Assembly: GCA_933228675.1 (NCBI GenBank)
Contig: OW121740.1
Location: forward strand, 160,266,486-160,330,485
DNA: 64,000 nucleotides
Origin: Stomorhina lunata
Taxonomy: Eukaryota > Arthropoda > Insecta > Diptera > Rhiniidae
Reading direction: 5' to 3'
The translations under genes were made by a program, and so were the position numbers. Of this stretch, positions 21,411-34,204 are shown one piece after another (within the stretch, counting starts at the first letter, position 1; each line of letters starts with the position of its first letter). The notes beneath the pieces were generated by a model, which was not told the origin of the DNA, ran no database searches, and saw only the letters and a list, made by a program, of their open reading frames with translations.

Positions 21411-23086
21411 TAGAGCGTCTCGACTTATATGGGGAAAAAATAAAGTTCGCCGTACACCATCGAATACAAGGCATTGCTATGAGACAGTTTCGAAAAATTT
21501 TTTTTAAATTTTTTTCGTTGCACATTGGGGTCGCCAAAATACATTTTTCGTTATATCTTCGGCATTTACAATCGGATCTCGAAGTGTGATATATCGATGT
21601 TTTTGTCTCGCGGAGGCCAACATTTTTCTTTAATAGACATTATTCTTGGGTATCCGATTCTAGTATTTATCTATCAGACCCCTGTTCCTACCACCCTAAT
21701 GTACCACCCTAATATCAGAAAACTAAAGCTCTTAAAAAATCGTTAAACTTTTACTAAGGAAGTTTTTCGATTTTTCAAACCGATCTATTACAAACAAGGA
21801 ATTTCTTATTTTGCCGCACATAGGGATCGCCAAAATACATTTTTCGTTATATCTTCGCCATTTACTGTCGGCTCTTAAAGTGTAATATATCGATGTTTTT
21901 GTCTAACGAAGGCCAATGTTTTTCGATATTAATCATTACATTCTTCTACATAGTACCTAACCAAGATATTTTAACTCATACAACAAGAATTATAAAAATT
22001 TTAAATGTTTTAATCAATTATGTTTTGAAAAGATCCAAGTTTGCTGTATTTTTGACGGCTCTCAAGTTCTGAAAAAATGTAGCCCATGGGTTGCTCACCA
22101 GTGACAGCTAAGGCAGATTAATGTACTACATGAACAAAACGTTCAGTGTCTGTTTAAAGGCATATATAAGCTGTGAAAACAATTAAGTTTAGTTTTTTAA
22201 TCATTGACCTCAAGTACATTCTTCTAGTACTTTTTTTGATAATAATCATTGATCTCAGATATCCGTTCTAGTATTTATTTAAAATTGTGAAAAAATATCA
22301 TGTAAAAATTCACAGTGTAAGTACCCAAACAGTCTCTTAGTTTGTCTTGCTATTCGTTTTATCCACGAAATAATTGTTTGAATTTCGTCTGTGTCTGTAT
22401 AACATTTAATCGTGTTGTGTTTAATTTAATTATAAACTATTAAAAATTAATTTAAATAAACAACAGCCTCCCGAACTCTCCTCTTTTATTTTATCGGCCA
22501 TTCTGGTTCTTGTGAAATACAACCTCAAGCAATTCCAATAGATGATATATCTTGGGTTCATCAATTGCCGGACGACGTTCAACAAATGCTTCGTCTGCCC
22601 ATAGAAAATAACGTTTACTTTTTCCACCCGGTCCACAATTTCAGAATTTTTTTGACTGAGCCGCCATGCTTGCAATTATTAATTCAAGAACTGCTGAAGC
22701 ATTACAGTTTTCCAAAGATGTAATTGAAATACCAGGTAACATAAGGAAAATACTTTCTGTTGATGGTTTTATTTACTAAACTTAATTATTTTCACAGCTT
22801 ATCTATGCCTTTGTATGAGTTAAGATATATTGGGTAGGTACAATGTAGAAGACTGTATTTAAGGTCAATGATTAATATCGCAAAACATTGGCCTTCGTTA
22901 GACAAAAACATCGATATATTACACTTTAAGATCCGACAGTAAATGGCGAAGATATAACGAAAAATGTATTTTGGCGACCCCAATGTGCGACGAAAAAAAT
23001 TAAAAAAAAAATTTTTCGAAACTGCCTCATAGTAATGCTTTATATTCGATGGTGTACGGCGAACTTTATTTTTTCGAGACGCCCTA
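21411..23086. mobile_element. hAT-like non-autonomous DNA transposon (1,676 bp)
   Basis: The termini are TAGAGCGTCTCGA (left) and the complement of TAGGGCGTCTCGA (right), flanked by a perfect 8-bp duplication. An 8-bp duplication with TAG-starting ends fits the hAT superfamily; P elements also make 8-bp duplications but start differently. The inverted repeats are long, about 220-230 bp each (21411-21640 and 22868-23086), with a 10-bp extra segment at 21424-21433. They include the phrases 'ggggtcgccaaaatacatttttcgttatatcttcg' and 'tatatcgatgtttttgtct' on both sides. Subterminal sequence is repeated again inside (about 21815-21990 and 22150-22290). No transposase is recognisable. An unusual open frame lies at 22460-22723. 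Confidence 0.85.
22460..22723 (+). CDS. Unidentified protein-like open frame inside the hAT-like element (possible exon fragment)
   Basis: This frame is open for 87 codons after the stop at 22457 and ends at TAA (22721-22723). It has no early ATG, so if real it is a 3' exon or a remnant. From about codon 20 the translation looks like ordinary globular protein: mixed charged and hydrophobic residues, with stretches such as ISWVHQLPDDVQQMLRLP, then FFHPVHNFRIFLTEPPC, then LLIQELLKHYSFPKM at the C-terminus. Base composition rises to near-normal GC here, unlike the flanks. A plausible acceptor, AACAACAG, ends at 22466, and a donor-like GTAAGTACC lies at about 22320. I do not recognise the family. 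It could be a transposase remnant of the element, a captured host exon, or chance, though chance seems less likely given the composition. An overlapping minus-strand frame (22430-22675) is its shadow. Confidence 0.4.
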   Translation, partial: TTASRTLLFYFIGHSGSCEIQPQAIPIDDISWVHQLPDDVQQMLRLPIENNVYFFHPVHNFRIFLTEPPCLQLLIQELLKHYSFPKM

Positions 23087-23094
23087 GTGGCCAA
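23087..23094 (+). repeat. 8-bp target site duplication, right
   Basis: GTGGCCAA, identical to 21403-21410, immediately followed by the continuation of Helentron-like copy A. Confidence 0.9.
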
Positions 23095-23278
23095 TATAGC
23101 AATTCCGGAAAGTGGGACCTATGGGAGGTACCATAAATAACGGACCGATTTTGACCAATTTCAATAGCCATGGTCCTATTATCAAAGAAATTATCTGTGC
23201 CAAATTTCATCAAATAATCTTTAGATTAGTAGTTCGACCTGTAGTTTGATTACAAAGTTTATATGGGGGTCCAGCCAG

Positions 23279-23303
23279 CCAGACGGACGGACGGACGGAC
23301 GGA
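23279..23303. repeat. (GACG)n microsatellite of copy A
   Basis: Tandem GACG units in the position typical for mini-me/DINE-1 elements, immediately before 'catagcgaaatcgactcgg'. Confidence 0.85.
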
Positions 23304-23440
23304 CATAGCGAAATCGACTCGGAAAGTGATTCTAAGTCTATTGGTATACTAAAAGGTGGGTCTAAGACAAATATTTCTATGCGTTACAAACATCAGCACA
23401 AACTTATAATACCCTTTACACCTATGGTCGTGAGATGCTT

Positions 23441-24899
23441 TGTATATAAGGTGTAGTAAAATATATTAGTATTAGTATTAGTCAATTTCCTTTACCAACA
23501 GTGAATTTCTTTTTACTACACCTAATATAAAAAAGGGATATTAAATTAAAAACATTTTTTTCATGCAACAAAAACGGAAGGAAATTTTCAAAGAAAACTA
23601 AAGAAAATAAGGCTGAGATTTATTTTGTGGTATTTAATTATAATAGAGAAAACAAGTCCTTAAAAAAGGATCAAAATACATTTCTATTTTTACTTTTAAA
23701 TTTATTTAAATTACTTAAAATTTTAATTATAGAGCTTTTTTTGTTATTTTCAGAATCTAAACCTGCATGTCTCGGTTTGTTTAATTAATTTAATTGTCGG
23801 TCTATTTTTTTTTTTCATTATAATTTCTCTTTTTGCTTTTACAAAAAAAAAATTCTAGTTAGGATTTAATCAGTTTAATTAGGTTTTTTTATTAATAGTA
23901 GTGGTTATAGATTTTATAAAAAATGAAAAAGAAAAAACTGTAAAAATTTCCTAAAGCTATTAAATGGCATAAATTTCATTTTTAATTAAATTAAACTATA
24001 TATGATTATATTTCTATGCTATTAAATTAACTACAACATAAAAAAGTGTAGATTTTGTCAGGAAAAGTATTTTTAAAATGATATAAATTTTAATTTAATT
24101 CTGTATATCTCTCCACTGAACGAAACTAGTCACTTAATTTGAAATCCTTTTATAACAAAATGAATTTTTATTTCCAATAAATATTGAAAACCAATCACTT
24201 GTTGTGAATAGCTCAAGGTGAACCATGGCCTATGAGTAATATCTGTTGCATTTATATTAATAATACGCAGGGGTTTATTTATTAAGTTTATGCTTTTAAA
24301 TATGAGTGTAAGCATTGAGACTTTTATTGCAAGAGTTGTATAATTCAAAATTTTAAATCATTGATTTACGATTACTTAAAATAAATATTCATGGTGAAAT
24401 TAAGTTTTTTACTTTTAAGGCCCTTTTCTCCAAAAATATTAAAAATATATAAAGATTTTCCAACTTTTCTCACTTACGACTCTATTACTGCAAAAGCTGG
24501 AATCGTAATACAAAATCCTTCAGATGTACTTATACACTTCTATGAGTATTCATTAATTTATTTAATAAAAATACAGCTCTCGAGTACATTTTTCCACATC
24601 AGTCAACAACTTAATTACACAATATCCCCTATACCCTTGAAATCGAAATGGTTTATAAAATAAGTTCAATAAATTTTTGAATGATATTTTATCGAATTTA
24701 TTTAATAGATTTTTCGCAATTTTTTTTTTAATTATTTCCCGAGGGGATTTAGTTAATACATTTTAAATGCTAAACACATACTTAGTAACATATAAAATCA
24801 TTAACAAAAAAAAATGTTTTCTTTTCAATTTTTATTTAAATCTGCTTAGGAAATGTAGAATTATACTAACGAAATTTGATTGTTCAAAGTAGATTAAAA
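23441..24899. other. AT-rich spacer
   Basis: Unique-looking sequence with long A/T runs. A 90-codon plus-strand frame (24391-24663) and a 72-codon minus-strand frame (24130-24348) have no recognisable motifs and no splice or length support, so I leave them uncalled. Confidence 0.5.
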
Positions 24900-27800
24900 C
24901 ATTTTTTTAAATTTTTCTACAAAAAAAATTTCATTAAAATGTTTTATAAGAAAAACTTTGTCAACTTATTTCTTTTTGAAAAATTTCATTAAAATTTTGC
25001 GATAAGAAAAATTTCATCAACCTTTTTTTTAATTAAAATTTTTCTATAAGAATAGGAAAATTTCATTAAAATTTTGTATAGGAAAAACTTAGCCAAAACT
25101 TTTGTATAGGAAAAATTTCATCAAAATTTTTCTATAGAAAAATTTCACTAAAATTTTTCTACATGAACAATTTTATTAAGATTTTTCCATAAGAGAAATT
25201 TTATTAAAAATTTTTTATTAAAAAAATTCATCAAAATTTCTCTATAAGAAAAATTACATAAAAATTTTTCTATTAGAAAAAGTTTCATAAACATTTTTTT
25301 TTATAAGAAAAAGTTTCATAAAAATGTTGCTATAAGAAACGTGTCATCAAAATGTTTCTATAAAAAATCTATCAAGATTTTTCTATAAGAAAAATTTCAA
25401 CAAAATTTAAAAAAAAGGAAAATTTTCACCGAATTTTTTCTATAAGAAAAACTTCATCAAAATTTTTCTGTAAGAAAAATTTCATCAAAATTATTCTATA
25501 AGAAAAAATTCATTAAAATCTTTCTATTAAAAAAAATTAAATTAAAATTCATCTATAAGACAAATTTCATTAAAATTTTTCTATAGGAAAAATTTCATCA
25601 AAATTATTCTATAAGAAAAAATTCATTAAAATCTTTCTATTAAAAGAAAATTAAATTAAAATTCATCTATAAGAAAAATTTCATTAAAATTTTTCTATAA
25701 GAAAAATTTCATTAAAATTTTTCTATAAGAAAAATTTCATTAAAATTTTTCTATAAGAAAAATTTCATTAAAATTTTTCTATAAGAAAAATTTCATTAAA
25801 ATTTTTCTATAAGAAAAATTTCATTAAAATTTTTCTATAAGAAAAATTTCATTAAAATTTTTCTATAAGAAAAATTTCATTAAAATTTTTCTATAAGATA
25901 AATTTCATTAAAATTTTTGTATAAGAAAAATTTCAATAAAAAATTTTCTATAAGAAAAATTTCATTAAAATTTTTCTATAAGAAAAATTTCATTAAAATT
26001 TTTTTATAAGAAAAATTTCATTAAAATTTTTCTATAAGAAAAATTTCATTAAAATTTTTCTATAAGAAAAATTTCATTAAATATTTTTCTATAAGAAATT
26101 TTATTTAAATTTTTCTTTAAGAAAAAATCCAGTAAAATTTTCCTAAAGGAAAAATGTTATCAAAATATTTTTACAAGAATTTTTTTTGAAAATTTTCTAT
26201 GAGAATAATTTCGTCAAAATTTTTCTATAAGAAAATATTTAATTTAAATTTTTCTATAAGAAAACTTTCATCAAAATTTTTCTAAAAGAGAATTTCATTA
26301 AAATATTTCTATATAAAAATTTCATTAAAATTTTTCTATTAGAAAAATTGCATCAAAATTTTCTATTACAAAACTTTCATCAAAATTTTTATATAAGGAA
26401 AGTTTTTATAAGAAAAATTTCATCAAAATTTTTTTATAAGAAAAATTTCATCGAAAGAAGATTTCATCAACATTTTTCTAAAAGAAAAATTTCATCAACA
26501 TTTTTCAATAAGAAACAGTTCATCAACATTTTGTTATAAGAAAAATTTCATCAATATTTTTTTATAGGAAAATTTTCATGGAAACTTTTTTTTAAGAAAA
26601 AATTTATTGCAATTTTTCTATAAGAAAAATTTCATTGAAATTTTTCTATAAGAAAAAATTTATTATAATTTTTCTATCAGAAACATTTCATCAACATTTT
26701 TCTAAGAAAAAAGTTTCATCAAAAATTTTCTATAAGAAAAATTTCAACAATATTTTTCTACAAAAAAATTTCATATAAGAAAAATTTTATTAAAATTTTT
26801 CTATGAGAAAAATTTCATTAGAATTATTCTATAAAAAAATTTCATTAAAATTGTTCTATAAGAAAAATTTCATTAAAATTTTTTCTAAAAATTTTTCTTT
26901 AAGCAAAATTTTCCTAAAGCAAAAATTTTTTCAAAATATTTTTATAAGAATTTTTTTTTTAATTTTTCTATGAGAATATTTTCATCAAAGTTTCTATATA
27001 AGAAAAATTTCATTTAAATTTTTCTATAAGAAAAACTTCATCAAGATTTTTTTATAAGAATAATTTTTATAAGAAAAATTTAAACAAATTTTTTTGATGA
27101 CATTCTTAGAGGATCATCAATTTTTTTCCTTAAGAAAAATTTTATCAAAATGTTTCTATAAGAATAATTTTATCAACATTTTTCTATAAGAGATATTTGA
27201 TTAAAATTTTTCTATAAGAAAAATTTCATATAAGGTTTTTCTATAATAAAAATTTCATCAAAATTTTGTTATAAGAAAAATTTCATCAAAATTTTTCTAC
27301 AAGAAAAATTTCATCAAAATTTTTCTACAACAAAAATTTCATACAAATTTTTCTACAAGAAAAGTTTTATGAAAATTTTTATGTTAGAAAAATTTCATTA
27401 AAATTTTTCTATAACAAAATTTCATTAAAATTTTTCTATAACAAAATTTCATTAAAATTTTTCAATAAGAAAAATTTAATCAAAAAATTTTTATAAGAAA
27501 AATTTTATTTTTTCAAAATATTTTTATAAGAATTTTTTTTTTAATTTTTCTATGAGAATATTTTATAAGAATAATTTTTATAAGAAAAATTTAAACAAAT
27601 TTTTTTGATGACATTCTTAGAGGATCATCAATTTTTTTCCTTAAGAAAAATTTTATCAAAATGTTTCTATAAGAATAATTTTATCAACATTTTTCTATAA
27701 GAGATATTTGATTAAAATTTTTCTATAAGAAAAATTTCATATAAGGTTTTTCTATAATAAAAATTTCATCAAAATTTTGTTATAAGAAAAATTTCATCAA

Positions 27801-28745
27801 AATTTTTCTACAAGAAAAATTTCATCAAAATTTTTCTACAACAAAAATTTCATCAAAATTTTTCTACAACAAAAATTTCATACAAATTTTTCTACAAGAA
27901 AAGTTTTATGAAAATTTTTATGTTAGAAAAATTTCATTAAAATTTTTCTATAACAAAATTTCATTAAAATTTTTCTATAACAAAATTTCATTAAAATTTT
28001 TCAATAAGAAAAATTTAATCAAAAAATTTTTATAAGAAAAATTTTATGAAAAAATGTTTATAAAAAAATTTGATTAAAATTCTTCCATTTCGTCAAAATG
28101 TATCTACTAGAAAAAAATAGTCAACAATTTTTTATACGAAAGATTTTATCAAAATGTTTCTGCAAAAAAATTTCATCAACATTTTGTTTTACAAAAATGT
28201 CATCAAAATTATTCTATTAAAAATAAATTGATCAAAATTTTATCAAAATTTTTCTATACAAAAATTTTGATCAAAATATTTTTACAAGAGAAAAAAATTT
28301 ATCAAAACTCTTCTATAAGAAAAATTTCATTAAAATTTATCTAATTTCACCAAATTATTTATATGAGAAAAATTTCACAAAATTTTTTTTACAAGAAAAA
28401 TTTCATAAAAATTTTTCTATAAGAAAAATTTGATTAAAATTTTCTATAAGAAAAATATAATAAAAAATTTTCTAAGAGAAAAATTTCATCAAAATTTTTC
28501 TATAAGAAAAATTGTATCAACATTTTTCGATAAGAAAAATTTCATAAAAATTTTGCTATAAAAAATATTTCGAAAAAATTTTGTCTATACGAAAAAATTT
28601 CACTTAAGTTTTTCTATAAAAACATTTCATCAAAATTTTTTTAGAAGACAAATTAAATCAAAGTTTTTTTATAAAAAATATTTAATTTTTTAATAAGAAA
28701 AACTCTATCAAAATTTTCTATTTTCTATTAGAAAAATTTTAAAAA
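24900..28745 (+). repeat. 28-bp minisatellite array R7
   Basis: The unit can be written as AAAATTTTTCTATAAG plus AAAAATTTCATT. It contains the inverted repeat AATTTTTCT/AGAAAAATT around a short centre. About 14 nearly identical units lie at 25680-26080, flanked by increasingly diverged ones. A longer block is duplicated: the odd sequence 'gatgacattcttagaggatcatc' appears at 27096 and 27607, an offset of 511 bp, with surrounding variant units copied too. The ends are eroded. Confidence 0.93.
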
Positions 28746-29989
28746 TTTTTGTATAAAAAAATTACATATATATTTCCTTTCCAATAAAAAAGGTTATCAA
28801 CTTTTTCCTCGAACCTAAGATTATGATAATTATAAAACAATGTCATATAATTATTATCATAACATGTTTCTGCGAATACTTTCAAAAAGTAAACCATAAG
28901 CAGAAAAAAAAACAATATCATCTTTAAAACCAAACAATCAAGAAAAATCACACCAAACGAATAAAGAGGCGACAAGATAAAAATATTTAAACTTTTAATC
29001 ACAAAAGGGAAAATCTGTTGAAACAACAAAATTTCTTTAAAAATTAAGAGGAAGAAATAAAAAAAACAACAAAACAATTAAAACAGATTGTCATGCAAAT
29101 AATATAAAAATTATGTTTTGCCAACAACGAACAAGAAGATAATTATAATTGTAATTGGAATGAGGCTGAGGAGCATGATTATGAGCCCCCACATGCCTAA
29201 GAAAAATTTTGAGATACAAGCGAAAGACAGACTGACACTGTGACAGTTAAACATAAAAACAATCTGTTTATTTTTATAAAAACTCTTCTTTAGAAAAATT
29301 TTGAACTCATGTTGAGCTTCTCAACTTTCTAATACTCGTGTCTTTTACTTACAAAATAATCAAGAAAAGAGTAATAAATAAGAATAAAACGTTTAAATAA
29401 TGTTTTGAAAGGAAAATAAATTAGATGTTTAAAAAAAATTGTAAATTATTATGTTGGTCTTAGCATAATATTTTGGGATTGGAGTTTTTTCTTTTCGTGT
29501 TTGGGAAACATAACAAATAGGTATGTCTATTTATTGTCTTAAAATTATAAACTCTTACACATGTCTATGGAAATCACATTAATTTTATTTAAATTAGAAA
29601 ACAACCAAATGGGAAGTTTGAACAATAAAAATTTGTAAATTTTTTGAGAAACGCAAATGCTTTAAGCAGTGAAATAAATTTTAAACAACAACGTTATCTG
29701 CGTTTTTCCGAATTTCATTACAAAATTTTTATATTTTCTTCTACTTTTTAGGATTTTTACAAAAATGTAAAATTTATGCACTCTGGCGTATGATTGATAT
29801 TAATTCTGGCTTTTTTGCTATTTTGTGCTATAACTTCTATAATTTTAAAGGGATTTGGAAATTTCAAAAATAGAAATATTAAAAACATTTCCAAGCTAAA
29901 ATATTTCAATATAAAGGATCATAGAAAAATTATAACTATTTTTTAAAGATAAATTGTAATATAATTTTTTGATCATTTTTTCTAATAGA
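28746..29989. other. AT-rich spacer between two opposed 28-bp arrays
   Basis: Unique-looking DNA. A 112-codon minus-strand frame at 28739-29077 is the longest open frame in the window. It is dominated by Phe, Leu, Ile and Tyr because the plus strand is a run of A-rich sequence, it starts inside eroded array sequence, and it lacks any family motif. I treat it as a chance frame. Confidence 0.5.
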
Positions 29990-32945
29990 AAAATTTTACT
30001 TTAGAGGAATTTCTTATAATATTATAATTTTAATAAAATTTTTCATTTTATAAAAAGATTTTAATAAAATTAATAAATTGTAGGAAATTTTTTTGATGAC
30101 ATTTTTCTTATAAGAAAATTTGTTAAATATTTTTTTATAAGAAAGAAATCATCTATCTTTCTTATAAAAAAATATTTAACAAATTTTTCTTTTACAAAAA
30201 ATTTTTAAAGTTGAAATTTTTCTCATAAAAATATTTTGATAGCATTTTTCTTCTATAAAAATGTTGACGAAATATTGCTTATATAAAAATTTTGGTGAAA
30301 CTGTTCTTATAGAAAATTTTGATGGAATTTTTCTTATAAAAAATATTGATAAAATTTTTCTTTCGGAAAAAAATTTGACGAATATTTTTTATAGAAAAAT
30401 TTTGATGAAATTTTTCGTATCAAATAATTTTGATAAAATTTTTATAATACAAAAATGTTTATGAAATTTTTCTTAAAGAAAAACTTTTATGACATTTTTC
30501 TTATCGAAAAATTTTGATGAAATTTTTCTTATCGAAAAATTTTGATGAAATTTTTCTTATAAAAAAATTTTGATGACATTTTTTATATAAGAAAAATTTT
30601 AATGAGATTTTTCTTACAGAAAAATTTTGATGAAAATTTTCTTTTAGAAAAATATTGATGAAATTTTTCTTATAAATAAAATTTGATGAATTTTTGATTA
30701 TAAAAAAATTTTAATGAAATTTTTCTTGTAGAAAAATTTTGATGAAATTTTTCATATAGAAAAATTTTGATGAAATATTTCGTACGGCAAAATTTTGATG
30801 AAATTTTTCTTATAGAAAAATTTTAATGAAATTTATCTTATAGGAAAACTTTGATGAAATTTTTCTTATAGAAAAATTTTGATGAAATTTTTCTTATAGA
30901 AAAATTTTGATGAAATTTTCTTACAGAAAAATGTTGACGAAATTTTCCTTATAAAACAATTTTGATGAAATTTTTCTTACAAATAAATTTTGACAATAAA
31001 TGTTTTCTTATAGGAAAAATTTGATAAAAGTTTTCTTATGGAAAAATTTTAATGAAATTTTTCCTTAAAGACAAACTTTGATAAAATTTTTCTGATAGAA
31101 AAATTTTGTTAGAAAAATAATTTTTTTTTCTAGATAAATTTCGATGAAATTTTTCTTATATTCTTATATTTTGATTAAATTTTTCTTATAGAAAATTTTT
31201 TTTGCAATTTTTCTTACAGGAAAATTTGATGAAATTTTTCTTATAGAAAAAGTTTGATAAAATTTTTCTAATCGAAAAATTTTGACGAAACTTTGATGAA
31301 ATTTTTCTTATAGAAAAATTTTGATTAAATTTTTCTTATAGAAAAATTTTGATGAAATTTTTTTTATAGAAAAATTTTGATGAATTTTTTTTTATAGAAA
31401 AATTTTGATGAAATTTTTCCTAAAGAAAAATTTTGATGGAATTTTTCTTAAAGAAAAATTTTAATGGATTTTTTCTTATAGAAAAATTTTAATGGATTTT
31501 TTCTTATAGAAAAATTTTGATTAATCTTATAAAAAAATTTTAATAAAATTTTCTTACAGACAAATGTTGATGAAAATTCACTTTTAGAAAAATATTGATA
31601 TTATAAATAAAATTTGATGAATTTTTTATTATAAAAAAATTTTTATGAAATTTTTCTTGTAGAAAAATTTTGATGAAATTTTTCTTATAGAAAAATTTTG
31701 ATAAAAATTTTCTTATAAAAAAATTTTGATGAAATTGAAATAAATGAAATGTTTTTTATAGAAATATTTTGAGGAAAATTTTGTTATAGAAAATTTTTTA
31801 TGAAATTTTTCTTGTAGAAAAATTTTTATGAAATTTTTCTTGTAGAAAAATTTTGAAGAAATTTTTTTTATAAACAAATTTAAATGAAATTTTTCTTATA
31901 GAAAAATTGTGATGAAATTTTTCTTATAGAAAAATTTTGATGAAATTTTTCCTATAGAAAAATTTTCATTAAATGTTTCTTGTAGAAAATTTTGATTAAA
32001 TTTTTCTTATAGAAAAATTTTGATAAAATTTTTCTTAAAGAAAAATTTTGATAAAATTTTTCTTATAGAAAGATTTTGATGAAATTTTTTTTATAGAAAA
32101 ATGTTGATGAAATTTTTCTTATAGAAAATTTTGATTAAGTTTTTCTTATAGAAAAATTTTGGTGAAATTTTTCGTGTAGAAAAATTTTGATGAAATTTTT
32201 CTTATAGAAAACTTTTAACAAAATTTTTCTTATAAACAAATTTTAATAAAATTTTTCTTATAGAAAATTTTTAATGAAATTTTTCTATAAGAAAAATTTT
32301 AATGAAATTTTTTTTTAAGAAAAATTTCATCAAAAAAAATTTTAATAAAATTTTTCTTATAGAAAAATTTTGGTGAAATTTTACTTGTGGAAAAATTTTG
32401 ATGAAATTTTTCTATAAGAAATGAAAAAAATGAGAAATTTTTATGAAATTTTTCTTATATAAAAATGTTGATGAAATTTTTCTTGGAGAAAATGTTGATG
32501 AATTTTACTCATAGAAAGGTTTTGTTGAAATTTTTCTCATAGAAAAATATTGGTTAAATTTTGCTCTTAGAAAAATTTTGATGAAATTTTTCTTATACAA
32601 AAATTTAGATAAAATGTTTCTTGTAGTAAAATTTTTATAAAATTTTTCTAATAGAAAAATTAATATGAAATTTTTGTTATAGAATAGTTTGAATGAATAT
32701 TTTTTTGCAGAAAAATTTTAATGAATTTTTCTTATACAAAATTTGTTATAAAATTTTTCTTTTAAAAAAATATTAATGAAATTTTTCTTCCCGAAAAATG
32801 TTGATGAACTTTTTCTTATAGAAAATTTTTGATAAAATTTTTCTTATAGAAACATTTTGATGAACATTTTTTATAGAAAAATTGTGATGAAATTTTTCTT
32901 ACATACAAATTTTAATGAATTTTTCTTATAGAATTATAAAATTCA
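29990..32945 (-). repeat. 28-bp minisatellite array R8, inverted relative to R7
   Basis: Units read GATGAAATTTTTCTTATAG plus AAAAATTTT. Divergence is fairly even along the array, with the best-preserved units at about 30830-30930 and 31300-31450. A short irregular start at about 30100-30190 contains hairpin-like 'aagaaagaaatcatctatctttctt' sequence. Confidence 0.93.
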
Positions 32946-34204
32946 TCATCCACTTGTGCTATACTTAAGAAGCCTTAAACTTTATTTTACCCTTAAACTT
33001 GTCAATTAAACTCTATAACCCCACATGATCTAAAGTTATGGCTAAAAACGAAATATTTGCCTTAGTCAACCTTCCCATTTGATAAGTGCCATATTGCGGT
33101 TTTATGGCGGAACTGATGATAAAAGATGAAAAATTGAAGATTAAGCCAAATGAATAAAAATAACAAGGATAAAAAATTCTAACAAAACATACGATATTTT
33201 AAATAAAAATATAAAACGAAAACTCATCTGATTCCGAGGTTAAAGTTTATATTTTAATACATTTTAATGCCAACAGACACATATCCCCAAAAACTTTTAG
33301 TTACTATATTTAAATATGGAAAAAAACCCTATAAAATAAAATAAAATTATCTTTATAATGAAAATGTTTTGAAAAAAAGGGTTATTTACATTTGTGCCAT
33401 TCAGTCTAAATTTTTGAAATGACACTTTTGTTTTGGAAAAATGTAAAAAGTTTTCTTTTATACAAATTTTTGCAAATGGTTTGGGAGTTAAAAAAGAAAG
33501 TTGTCATTTGATAAAATTTCACAGAAAATAACTTGACACCTGAGAGAGTGAATGTGTGTGTGTGAAAATTACAAAATGAATAACACAAACACTTATATAC
33601 AAATACATATGTCACCTGGCTTTAACGGCAAATTGAACTAAATGGTTTTTAATAATTTTTGAATGTTATATTTTATATTTATTGTAATAACTTCAAGACT
33701 AATGTGAATATTGGAAAAATATTCTCAATAATATTGGATAACATATAAAAAAATTTAAAAATGAACAAGTTTTTATGTGCTCAAAAAATTTCAAGATATG
33801 CTAATTTGCAGTCCTATGGCCATTATACATGATGTCTATCTTTACATATGTACATATTTTCCTGGGTGTTTGACTGTAATGTGTGAAATTTATTTGGAAA
33901 CCATTAAATATTTAAGCATAATTGAAGGGTTTTAAAATGACGAACGTATTTATAACCCAAAATTAAAATATCTGCATATTTGACAAATTAAATTGTTTTT
34001 GGTGTAAAGTTACACATATTTCTAGTTGATGTCCACAAATACATTAGGGTGCTATTTAAATGTGAGAACCTTAGAAAAGTTGGAAAACAGAAAAATTTAA
34101 ACAAAAATCATAGACATCTTTTAAATGGATAAAATTAGTTGAGATATTTAAATTAGATATAAGAAGGATTATTATATCAAGTATAAAATACAGATATAAA
34201 AAAA
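32946..34204. other. AT-rich spacer
   Basis: Unique-looking sequence with one TG tract (about 33549-33561). A 69-codon minus-strand frame at 33406-33615 has no motif. No element ends were recognised. Confidence 0.5.

Larger units (their letters stand above)
20955..23440 (+). mobile_element. Helentron-like element, family 1, copy A, split by a hAT-like insertion
   Basis: The 5' end is CAAGTAAGAAAGCGCTATAG, followed by the short hairpin GTCGG-TCAAG-CCGAC. The body contains 'tatatgagagctagggtcaaatg' and 'tatgggagctatggtcaaatg', a GACG-type microsatellite (23279-23303), then 'catagcgaaatcgactcgg', 'gattctaagtctattgg', 'ttataataccctt' and a decayed 3' hairpin. The element proper is 20955-21410 plus 23095-23440, about 800 bp, like the other family 1 copies (about 730-780 bp). 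The small frames in it (for example 21020-21274) recur in other copies only because the sequences are homologous. They are not genes. Confidence 0.75.

Noticed and set aside
24391..24663. 90-codon plus-strand frame
   Set aside because: Reads as fairly mixed protein but shows no recognised motif, is embedded in very AT-rich spacer, and lacks any exon-like boundary or GC rise.
28739..29077. 112-codon minus-strand open frame, the longest in the window
   Set aside because: It starts in eroded 28-bp array sequence, is made mostly of Phe, Leu, Ile and Tyr because the opposite strand is A-rich, and has no motif, splice support or recognisable family.
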